This document shows, piece by piece, positions 1-4,676 of a stretch of 5,392 bases of DNA (within the stretch, counting starts at the first letter, position 1; each line of letters begins with the position of its first letter). Both the position numbers and the translations under genes were made by a program. Origin of the DNA: Alphaproteobacteria bacterium (GTDB taxonomy: Bacteria; Pseudomonadota; Alphaproteobacteria; Sphingomonadales; Sphingomonadaceae); assembly GCA_016650315.1 (NCBI GenBank), contig JAENVZ010000147.1, positions 1 through 5,392 of the forward strand, in the 5' to 3' direction. The notes beneath the pieces were generated by a model, which was given only the letters and a program-made list of their open reading frames with translations, did no database searches and was not told the origin of the DNA.

Positions 1-13
1 ATGCATTTGGCGT

Positions 14-87
14 ACCCCGGCGCAGGCCGGGGTCCAGGGTCAAGCAGAACTGCGCTTGTGGCCCTGGATTCCTGCCTTCGCAGGAAT
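14..87. repeat. REP-like cluster of inverted repeats (dispersed-repeat candidate)
   Basis: Four nested or adjacent dyads fill this short stretch. ACCCCGGC (14-21) pairs perfectly with GCCGGGGT (26-33) over a 4-base loop. TCCAGGG (33-39) pairs with CCCTGGA (62-68), enclosing CAAGC (41-45) paired with GCTTG (54-58). ATTCCTGC (68-75) pairs with GCAGGAAT (80-87) over a CTTC loop. The whole can fold as a compact branched structure on either strand. Intergenic repeats with GGATTCCTGC/GCAGGAAT and CCCCGG/CCGGGG hairpins are, from general knowledge, common in sphingomonad genomes. That this copy is one of such a family is inference, because only one copy is in view. It lies 71 bases past the stop codon of the receptor gene and could also stop or stabilise its transcript, but there is no T-tract on the minus strand after the hairpins. 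Confidence 0.6.
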
Positions 88-157
88 ACTGTAGATGAGT
101 TGGCGTCAGCGCAGGTTGGTATAACTCGTCGCCGCAGCGACATCGACCGGCGGCCCC
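88..157. other. Short intergenic stretch downstream of the receptor gene
   Basis: No gene is seen here. The only structure is a small dyad, GTCGC (128-132) and GCGAC (137-141) around a CGCA loop. It sits about 17 bases past the receptor stop codon and has no T-run after it on the minus strand, so a rho-independent terminator is not supported. Confidence 0.4.
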
Positions 158-2200
158 CTATCGGTTCAGTCTGATACCGATCCAGAGCGTGCGGGGCGTG
201 CCCAGGTCGATGCTGCCCGCAGCATTGCGGGTTACGACCTTTTCATCGAAAATGTTTTCGGCGCGCGCAACGAGGCGAAGGGCAGGGGTGACAGGCCAGC
301 TTGCAACACTATCCACCGTCAGCGCGTCAGGCAGGACGTTGGTTTGCAGGTCGTCTTCATATTGCTTGTCGGTATAGCGTAGCGTTGCTGACAGTTCCGG
401 CCCGGATTGGGAGCGCCAGCCAAGTGTGGCGCTCGCCATGTGGCGCGGGCTTTGCGCTGGAGCCATGCCGTTGAGCGCGGCCTGAATGCCTGATGCCTTC
501 ACTACGCTATGGCTGTAGGCATAGGAGGCGCTGAGGAAGACGTCTGCCAGCGTCGCCTGCGCGGTCAGTTCCACGCCCTTGGCGACGATTGCATCGACAT
601 TCTGGCGTTGGCGGTAGACACCGTTAGCCGGGACAAATCCGACTTGCGGGAATGTCCCGGGGCCTTGCGCAACAGTCACGTTCGCAATCGCATTTTCGAG
701 ACGGTTGTAGAAAGCCGTAATACCAATAGTAATGTTGGACGTTGGACGTAAATCCAATCCAGCTTCAGCACCCTTCAGCTTTTCCAATTTCAGACTTGAA
801 TTTGCACCGGTCGCATCGGGGAACACTCGAAATGGTCGATAGAGTTCATTCAGCGTCGGCAACCGAAAGCCAGTATAAGCCGCCGCTCTCAGTGACAGGG
901 CCTCTCGGATTTTAAGTAAGCTACCCATTCGGGCGGAAGCCCGCCAACCGTCACGTTTGTTAAAACGGTCATCAATAGTCACTGTGCCCGCTGGACTGCT
1001 CTCCTCGAAAAAGCCATTCGTGATCGTCCAATGATCGGCCCGCACGCCGCCGGTCAGCACCAGGCTTCCCCGTGTCCAGTCATCCTCGGCAAAAAAGCCT
1101 AAAGTGCTTGTCTGCCCGCCAGCCCGTCGCCGCGCGGTGACAAGGCCGGTAACCCCGCTATAAGCGTCTTCATACATGGTGCCGTCGGATATGCGGAGGT
1201 CGGACCCCAGGCGCAGCACATGATCTTCACCAACTGGCGGACGCAGTTCGATCTTGCCGCCGATCCCGGTGGAGGGGGTGTTGCGCTGGTCGAGCACCTT
1301 TTTGAAGCTTGATGAACTGATCACGATATTACTGAAATTGCGCGCTTGAACATAGGCTAGCGCATCGACCTGCCAGGGGCCGCGCGCGATCAGGCGGATG
1401 CTGGCATCCTGTCCTTCGCTGCTGTTGTCGGCATCGGCAAAGCGCAATGTCCGCTTATCACGATAGACAAGGCCACGCACCTGAATTTCCAGCGTGTCGG
1501 AAACCGGCGTAACCGCGCGAAGGCCAACCGACCAATTGTCGTAAGCCGCACGCACATCCGCCGCTGTTCGCTGACTTGCAGGCGAGGTATAAAAGCCGTC
1601 GCTCCGATCCCAGCGGCCCGATACCGAAACGAAACCTGAACCCAGATCGGGCGTCACTGTTGCGGACAACTCGGTCGCGTCGCGGCTGCCATAAAAGGCG
1701 CTGGCCGAAAGGTCCGGCAACAGATCGCGTCCGGCGCTCAGCATTTCGATCGTGCCTGCCACCGCGCCCGCGCCGAATGCGCCCGCACCGCCGCCGCGTG
1801 TCACGCGGATGAGCGACAGTCTGTCGGGCACCAGGGCCGTAAAAGGGATATAACCGAAAAAGGGATCGGCCTGCGGCACGCCGTCGAGCAGCACCAGCGC
1901 CCGGCTTGACGCATTGCCGCCCAGCGCGCGCAAGGTCGCGCCCTGCGCCGAAGGATTGGCCGAACGGCTATCGCTCCGCCGGAACTGGGCAAAACCAGCC
2001 ACATCGCGCAACACATCCTCGATCCGGCTGCTGGCGTCGTTCGTTAGCCTTTCCCGCGTGATCGTCACGCTGCCATAAGCGGGCGTGCCGGGCGGCAACG
2101 GCAGACCTTCGCCCGTCACGATAATCGCGTCATCGGTTTCCGCTGATGCCATGCCGGGTGCCAAGGCAAGCAGAGAAACGCCGAGAATGAGCTTCCGCAT
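158..2200 (-). CDS. TonB-dependent outer-membrane receptor, substrate unknown
   Basis: A complete 680-residue TonB-dependent receptor, which imports a scarce ligand through the outer membrane using TonB-ExbB-ExbD energy. Residues 1-20 form a signal peptide (MRKL, hydrophobic core, ASA before ETDD). A TonB-box-like segment, DAIIVTG, follows at 24-30. The plug domain spans about 36-155, with SANPSAQGATLRALGG (80-95), LVLLDGVPQADPF (102-114) and VTRGGGAGAFGAGAVAGTIEM (133-153). The rest alternates as beta-barrel strands and contains the conserved GFRLPTLNELYRPF (444-457) and late ARAENIFDEKV (646-656). The chain ends in IGIRLNR rather than the aromatic residue usual for outer-membrane proteins. 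The plug recalls BtuB/YncD-like receptors (COG4206 style), but ligand specificity cannot be read from it. The ATG at 2200 is supported by the signal peptide; an AGGGGA (2214-2219) lies upstream at a rather long 13-base spacing. No cobalamin riboswitch, clear Fur box or partner transport gene is in view. Family assignment is firm, substrate open. Confidence 0.95.
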   Translation of the reverse strand: MRKLILGVSLLALAPGMASAETDDAIIVTGEGLPLPPGTPAYGSVTITRERLTNDASSRIEDVLRDVAGFAQFRRSDSRSANPSAQGATLRALGGNASSRALVLLDGVPQADPFFGYIPFTALVPDRLSLIRVTRGGGAGAFGAGAVAGTIEMLSAGRDLLPDLSASAFYGSRDATELSATVTPDLGSGFVSVSGRWDRSDGFYTSPASQRTAADVRAAYDNWSVGLRAVTPVSDTLEIQVRGLVYRDKRTLRFADADNSSEGQDASIRLIARGPWQVDALAYVQARNFSNIVISSSSFKKVLDQRNTPSTGIGGKIELRPPVGEDHVLRLGSDLRISDGTMYEDAYSGVTGLVTARRRAGGQTSTLGFFAEDDWTRGSLVLTGGVRADHWTITNGFFEESSPAGTVTIDDRFNKRDGWRASARMGSLLKIREALSLRAAAYTGFRLPTLNELYRPFRVFPDATGANSSLKLEKLKGAEAGLDLRPTSNITIGITAFYNRLENAIANVTVAQGPGTFPQVGFVPANGVYRQRQNVDAIVAKGVELTAQATLADVFLSASYAYSHSVVKASGIQAALNGMAPAQSPRHMASATLGWRSQSGPELSATLRYTDKQYEDDLQTNVLPDALTVDSVASWPVTPALRLVARAENIFDEKVVTRNAAGSIDLGTPRTLWIGIRLNR

Positions 2201-2290
2201 AATGATGATTAATTCCCCTATTATGGCAGACTCATTGGCCCTTTAAGCTCAATAATCCCATATTGCTTTATCACTATGATTTCTTCAGGA

Positions 2291-2324
2291 GCCATTGCCC
2301 GCTGTCATTTGAGCGGTCAATGGC
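2291..2324. repeat. Imperfect 13-position hairpin in the receptor upstream region
   Basis: GCCATTG (2291-2297) pairs perfectly with CAATGGC (2318-2324). After one C/T mismatch, CCGCT (2299-2303) pairs with AGCGG (2312-2316). This gives 12 base pairs around an 8-base loop. It starts about 90 bases upstream of the receptor ATG. It lacks a T-tract on either side, so it is more likely an operator or a 5'-leader structure than a terminator. The function is not known. Confidence 0.5.
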
Positions 2325-2379
2325 ATATGTTCGGGGCCATTGCGGACCAGAAGTGGGGTGAAGCGGCGGGGGCGGTGCT

Positions 2380-2411
2380 TAGGCCGGATTGCACGGCGAT
2401 CTTCCGGCCTA
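2380..2411. repeat. Perfect 9-bp inverted repeat between receptor and PilZ genes
   Basis: TAGGCCGGA (2380-2388) is the exact reverse complement of TCCGGCCTA (2403-2411), separated by 14 bases. A further short pair, CGGACC (2343-2348) and GGTCCG (2435-2440), could enclose it. It could be a protein-binding dyad or an RNA stem in the 5' region of the PilZ gene. No T-tract follows. Confidence 0.45.
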
Positions 2412-2464
2412 TACGTGCCGCATAAGCGACCTGCGGTCCGGCATAGGCGCCGTCAAAATATGAT

Positions 2465-2914
2465 GTGCCCCTTTTCCTTTCAGGCAGAAAATTTCCTTAT
2501 TTTTCTGTACAGTCTGCCAATGCTTTACTTCGATTTAATCCATTTCGCGTAGACTGGGTCGCTAACACAAAGTGGATTCGGGATTTGTCGCGAGCGCCAT
2601 ATATCCAGAACAGAGGAATTCGCCGGGCGGAGCGCCGCAAGGTTATGATTCAGGCGAGCATTCGTGGTCACGGAATTGTCCGTTTCGACGCGGATGTCCA
2701 TGATATTTCGGTCACCGGCTTTCGCTTTGACACGAGCTTCACGCTGCATGTGGGGACACGCCTTTGGCTCACCATTCCGGGCTTTGCAGGGTTTGAAGCC
2801 TCCGTCGCGTGGCGCGAGGGCTTTACCTATGGCTGTGCTTTTGCGATGCCGTTGCATCAGGCCGTTTGCGAACATTTGGCGAAACAGCATCCGGTGCAGG
2901 GTAGTCTGCATTGA
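2465..2914 (+). CDS. Single-domain PilZ protein (predicted c-di-GMP binder), start uncertain
   Basis: The C-terminal two thirds is a PilZ domain, the cytoplasmic receptor fold for cyclic di-GMP that usually governs motility, adhesion or polysaccharide output. In the 149-residue frame, the arginine motif RxxxR sits in RRAERR (53-58). The second motif, D/NxSxxG, is DISVTG (80-85). The barrel continues through VGTRLWLTIPG (96-106) and ASVAWREG...YGCAF (112-126) to a final MPL. Both ligand-binding motifs are intact. There is no output domain, so it would act through a partner. The frame opens at a GTG (2465) with no visible Shine-Dalgarno sequence, and the first 40 residues are encoded by AT-rich DNA and resemble nothing. 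A TTG at 2585, preceded by AGTGGA at 8-base spacing, gives a 110-residue protein that still contains both motifs and may be the true start. The co-oriented peroxiredoxin begins 101 bases downstream. Confidence 0.85.
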   Translation: MPLFLSGRKFPYFSVQSANALLRFNPFRVDWVANTKWIRDLSRAPYIQNRGIRRAERRKVMIQASIRGHGIVRFDADVHDISVTGFRFDTSFTLHVGTRLWLTIPGFAGFEASVAWREGFTYGCAFAMPLHQAVCEHLAKQHPVQGSLH

Positions 2915-2922
2915 TGGTGACC

Positions 2923-2936
2923 GGGGTGCAATCCCC
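2923..2936 (+). other. Small G/C hairpin just after the PilZ stop
   Basis: GGGG (2923-2926) pairs with CCCC (2933-2936) over TGCAAT, beginning 9 bases after the PilZ stop codon. There is no T-run, so it is a weak candidate for a terminator or a 3'-end stabiliser. Further short pairs, ACAGG (2946-2950) with CCTGT (2983-2987) and CCAC (2958-2961) with GTGG (2974-2977), suggest that the leader of the next gene could be folded. Confidence 0.25.
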
Positions 2937-3004
2937 CACACGTAAACAGGGTGCGTTCCACGGTACTGGATGGGTGGCATGACCTGTCCCTAACTACGGG
3001 GCCT

Positions 3005-3008
3005 GGAG
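3005..3008 (+). promoter_or_regulatory. Ribosome binding site of the peroxiredoxin gene
   Basis: GGAG lies 7 bases before the ATG at 3016. A second in-frame ATG at 3022 would be 13 bases away, so the first ATG is preferred. Confidence 0.7.
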
Positions 3009-3015
3009 AATTTTC

Positions 3016-3549
3016 ATGACCATGAAATGGATTGCCGCGGCCCTTGTTTCTGCATTGTGTTTGCCGGGGCCTGTCATGGCTGCGCTGGCAGCAGGAGAAA
3101 AGGCGCCTGATTTCAACACGCGCGGGGCATTGGCTGGCAAGGTTTTTACCTTGCATCTGGCTGAACAGCTCAAACATGGCCCGGTTGTTCTTTATTTTTT
3201 TCCCGCAGCATTCACGCCGGGATGCACGATAGAAGCGCATGCATTCGCCGAGGCAAGTGCCGCGTTCAAAAAAGCAGGTGCCAGGGTTATCGGGTTGTCT
3301 GCCGATCCTATTGAAAAATTACAGAGATTTTCCATAGAGGCGTGCAGAAACAGCTTTGCGGTAGCGACCGCTACGCCAGATGTCATAATCGCTTATGATG
3401 TGACATTGCCGCAGCGGGTAGGGTTATCCAATCGAACTTCTTATGTTATCGCACCAAGCGGTCGTGTCGCTTACACTTATAGCAACCCCAATCCCGCAGA
3501 CCATGTCAGGAATATGTTGGCGGCGGTGAAGTCACTGGGTAATGAATAG
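3016..3549 (+). CDS. Exported BCP/PrxQ-type peroxiredoxin (thioredoxin fold)
   Basis: A 177-residue peroxiredoxin of the AhpC/TSA, BCP (PrxQ) branch, which reduces hydrogen peroxide and organic hydroperoxides with a reactive cysteine. Residues 1-23 or so form a signal peptide (MTMKWIAAALVSALCLPG, then VMA or ALA as cleavage site), so it should act in the periplasm, whereas BCP in E. coli is cytosolic. The active-site motif PxxxTxxC reads PAAFTPGC (63-70), giving Thr67 and peroxidatic Cys70. The conserved active-site arginine is Arg140 in NRTSYVI. Entry (GEKAPDF, 27-33) and GLSADPIEKLQRF (93-105) fit the family. The PrxQ resolving cysteine at +5 is absent (His75). The only other mature cysteine is Cys110 in the helix after the fourth strand, a candidate resolving residue. 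Cys15 lies in the signal peptide without a lipobox. A redox partner is not in view. The gene ends three bases from the converging TetR gene. Confidence 0.9.
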   Translation: MTMKWIAAALVSALCLPGPVMAALAAGEKAPDFNTRGALAGKVFTLHLAEQLKHGPVVLYFFPAAFTPGCTIEAHAFAEASAAFKKAGARVIGLSADPIEKLQRFSIEACRNSFAVATATPDVIIAYDVTLPQRVGLSNRTSYVIAPSGRVAYTYSNPNPADHVRNMLAAVKSLGNE

Positions 3550-3552
3550 ATA
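3550..3552. other. Three-base convergent gap
   Basis: The TAG of the peroxiredoxin gene ends at 3549 and the TAA of the TetR-family gene begins, on the other strand, at 3555-3553. Only a tiny CCTG-AA-CAGG dyad (3558-3567), inside the TetR coding end, could serve as a hairpin. The two transcripts therefore probably overlap at their 3' ends. Confidence 0.7.
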
Positions 3553-4236
3553 TTAAGCCTGAACAGGTTGCGCCAATATGCCGTGCAGCAGGATGTCGCA
3601 AATCGACTCCTCTGCCGCACCATAATCGGCCTTTGTCAATCGCTTGATCCCCATTATCGCCGTGATTTGGGGTTGGTAGTTGGTATAATACTGGGTCGAT
3701 GCCCAGATCATGAAAATCAGGTTATAGGGATCGACTTTTGCAAGCCTGCCATTGTCGATCCAGTGCTGAATCACAGTGGCGGATTTGTCTACTATGGTTT
3801 TGAGGTTGGTCTTTAGATACTGTGACAGCACAGGCGCGCCCTGCAATATCTCGCCGGCAAACACCCGGGATGCTTCGGGGTAGCGGCGTGACAGATCGAT
3901 TTTCTGCCGGATATAACGGGAAAGTTCCGTCTTCGGATCACCTTCCGGGTTTAATTCTCGCAGGGGAGAAAGCCAGATCCCCAGCATTCGTGCAACCATC
4001 GCGTTGTAAAGATCGGATTTGCTCTTGAAATAATGGTGCAAATTGGGTTGTGACATATCGATTTTGCGCGCGACCTTGTCCATCGTGGCGCCGTAATAGC
4101 CATAGTCGGCGAACACATGCTGCGCGGCGTCCAATATCCGTTCTTCATTACGAACCTGAATGCGGGTACGTTTTGCCGTCCCGCAGCGCCCGGCGGCCAG
4201 TGTATCGGCAGGAAAGCCAACTAATGTTCGGGGCAT
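3553..4236 (-). CDS. TetR-family transcriptional regulator, RutR-like
   Basis: A 227-residue one-component repressor-type regulator with an N-terminal DNA-binding domain and a C-terminal ligand/dimer domain. The helix-turn-helix covers about residues 33-75 (ILDAAQHVFADYGYYGATMD, then SQPNLHHYFKSKSDLYNAM). The C-terminal part matches what I recall of E. coli RutR (YcdC, 212 residues) in long stretches: GIWLSPL (86-92), the YPEASRVFAGEILQGAP region (119-135) and VDPYNLIFMIWASTQYY (168-184). RutR senses uracil/thymine and controls pyrimidine use. The resemblance supports subfamily placement, but the ligand here is inferred and some relatives sense other molecules. No rut genes or other obvious targets are adjacent. 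I chose the ATG at 4236, with AGAGG at 4249-4253. The frame remains open to a TTG at 4260 without a good ribosome site. The first 25 or so residues are basic and probably disordered, as in RutR. Confidence 0.9.
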   Translation of the reverse strand: MPRTLVGFPADTLAAGRCGTAKRTRIQVRNEERILDAAQHVFADYGYYGATMDKVARKIDMSQPNLHHYFKSKSDLYNAMVARMLGIWLSPLRELNPEGDPKTELSRYIRQKIDLSRRYPEASRVFAGEILQGAPVLSQYLKTNLKTIVDKSATVIQHWIDNGRLAKVDPYNLIFMIWASTQYYTNYQPQITAIMGIKRLTKADYGAAEESICDILLHGILAQPVQA

Positions 4237-4248
4237 CGCTTTATATGC

Positions 4249-4253
4249 CTCTT
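4249..4253 (-). promoter_or_regulatory. Candidate ribosome binding site for the TetR-family gene
   Basis: AGAGG on the minus strand lies 12 bases before the ATG at 4236. The spacing is somewhat long, but it is the best match near any candidate start and favours that ATG over the TTG at 4260. Confidence 0.45.
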
Positions 4254-4336
4254 TCGACAAGAAGAACCGCTATCGGGATCTTTTTGCTTGTTGCAATGTG
4301 CGTGCATTTCCCGATGTCGTGATGCGAGGGGAGTAT

Positions 4337-4365
4337 GCCGGTCAATCCGGCGACTTGCATGACCA
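4337..4365. promoter_or_regulatory. Weak operator candidate upstream of the TetR-family gene
   Basis: GCCGG (4337-4341) and CCGGC (4347-4351) form a small dyad. GGTCA (4340-4344) and TGACC (4360-4364) form a second inverted pair 15 bases apart. TGACCA is the half-site of the E. coli RutR box as I recall it (TTGACCA-NN-TGGTCAA), but the arrangement and spacing differ and no full box is present. TetR regulators often control their own promoters, so the position, about 100-130 bases upstream of the start, is compatible. Support is weak. Confidence 0.2.
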
Positions 4366-4491
4366 AAGTGCGCAGATTTCGAGAACCTTGAATATATATC
4401 CGAACCATTGAGAAATTTCCATCAGCACTTCTGACACGCGCGCTTCGCTATATCGGCGCTCGCATATAAGGAAGTGAGGATGAACGTTTGG

Positions 4492-4530
4492 TAACCGGCT
4501 ATTATCATTGTCGCATCGCCGGTTATGCGA
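4492..4530. repeat. Two overlapping, mutually exclusive stems
   Basis: TAACCGGC (4492-4499) is the exact reverse complement of GCCGGTTA (4518-4525). TCGCAT (4511-4516) is the exact reverse complement of ATGCGA (4525-4530), with the GCCGGTT segment in its loop. The two stems cannot both be fully formed in one RNA. The function is unknown and no co-oriented plus-strand gene follows. Confidence 0.4.
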
Positions 4531-4584
4531 TGTAGCCTATGTGTGCATGTAGGTGTCATGGCGCTAACGGATGCAACCACGTGT

Positions 4585-4615
4585 CCACAACATCCGGGAC
4601 ATCCGGATGTTGTGG
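4585..4615. terminator. Perfect 13-bp hairpin downstream of ftsH (candidate terminator)
   Basis: CCACAACATCCGG (4585-4597) is the exact reverse complement of CCGGATGTTGTGG (4603-4615), with a 5-base loop. It begins about 60 bases past the ftsH stop on the minus strand, where a terminator or 3'-end stabilising stem would be expected. No T-tract follows on the minus strand (ACACGTGG) or the plus strand (TAATGACG), so it is not a classic rho-independent terminator. It could act as a 3' RNA-protecting stem or a protein-binding dyad. Confidence 0.45.
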
Positions 4616-4659
4616 TAATGACGCAATGCCTATTCTTGGCTCCGCAGGGGCAGGTCCCG

Positions 4660-4673
4660 AACCGATAACGGTT
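4660..4673 (-). other. Small hairpin directly after the ftsH stop
   Basis: AACCG (4660-4664) pairs with CGGTT (4669-4673) over ATAA, starting three bases past the ftsH TAA (4679-4677) on the minus strand. It is short and lacks a T-run, so it may help end-processing but is not a convincing terminator alone. Confidence 0.25.
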
Positions 4674-4676
4674 ACG

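Larger units (their letters stand above)
2201..2464. other. Divergent intergenic region with strong dyads
   Basis: This region separates the leftward receptor gene from the rightward PilZ gene and should hold the promoters of both. I could not identify a convincing -35/-10 pair for either. It holds two inverted repeats, listed separately at 2291-2324 and 2380-2411. GCCATTGC occurs twice in direct orientation (2291-2298 and 2336-2343), and its inverse CAATGGC occurs once between them. The one open frame inside, from a TTG at 2340, encodes an arginine-rich peptide with no recognisable features and is not called. Confidence 0.5.
4237..4676. other. 440-base gene-free stretch between ftsH and the TetR gene
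   Basis: No protein gene is supported here. The right half holds dyads at 4492-4530, 4585-4615 and 4660-4673, each listed separately. The left half must hold the promoter of the leftward TetR gene. On the minus strand, a TTGCAA (4290-4295) followed after about 17 bases by ATAGCG is only a weak -35/-10 match. A plus-strand TATAAG (4465-4470) and GGAAGTGAGG (4471-4480) look like a promoter -10 and ribosome site, but they lead only to a four-codon frame ending at 4494. Confidence 0.5.

Noticed and set aside
1576..2016. Open frames inside the receptor gene on both strands
   Set aside because: Arginine- and proline-rich translations typical of out-of-frame reading of a GC-rich gene.
2220..2225. 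CATAAT -10-like box upstream of the receptor gene (minus strand)
   Set aside because: A start site from this box would fall inside or after the ribosome-binding region and leave almost no leader; the matching -35 is poor.
2201..2464. Cobalamin riboswitch or Fur/Zur box for the receptor gene
   Set aside because: I saw no B12-box-like conserved core and no recognisable Fur or Zur palindrome.
2340..2552. 70-codon plus-strand frame in the divergent intergenic region
   Set aside because: TTG start, basic then AT-rich composition, no homology recognised, and it overlaps two inverted repeats.
2525..2980. 151-codon minus-strand open frame opposite the PilZ gene
   Set aside because: It is antisense to a clear PilZ domain, its translation shows no domain or coherent composition, and it has no ribosome site.
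3016..3090. Lipoprotein signal in the peroxiredoxin
   Set aside because: Cys15 is preceded by SAL inside the hydrophobic core, which does not fit a lipobox; a normal signal peptidase I site follows.
4237..4260. TTG at 4260 as the start of the TetR-family protein
   Set aside because: No ribosome site precedes it, the extra eight residues add nothing to the domain, and the ATG at 4236 has AGAGG upstream.
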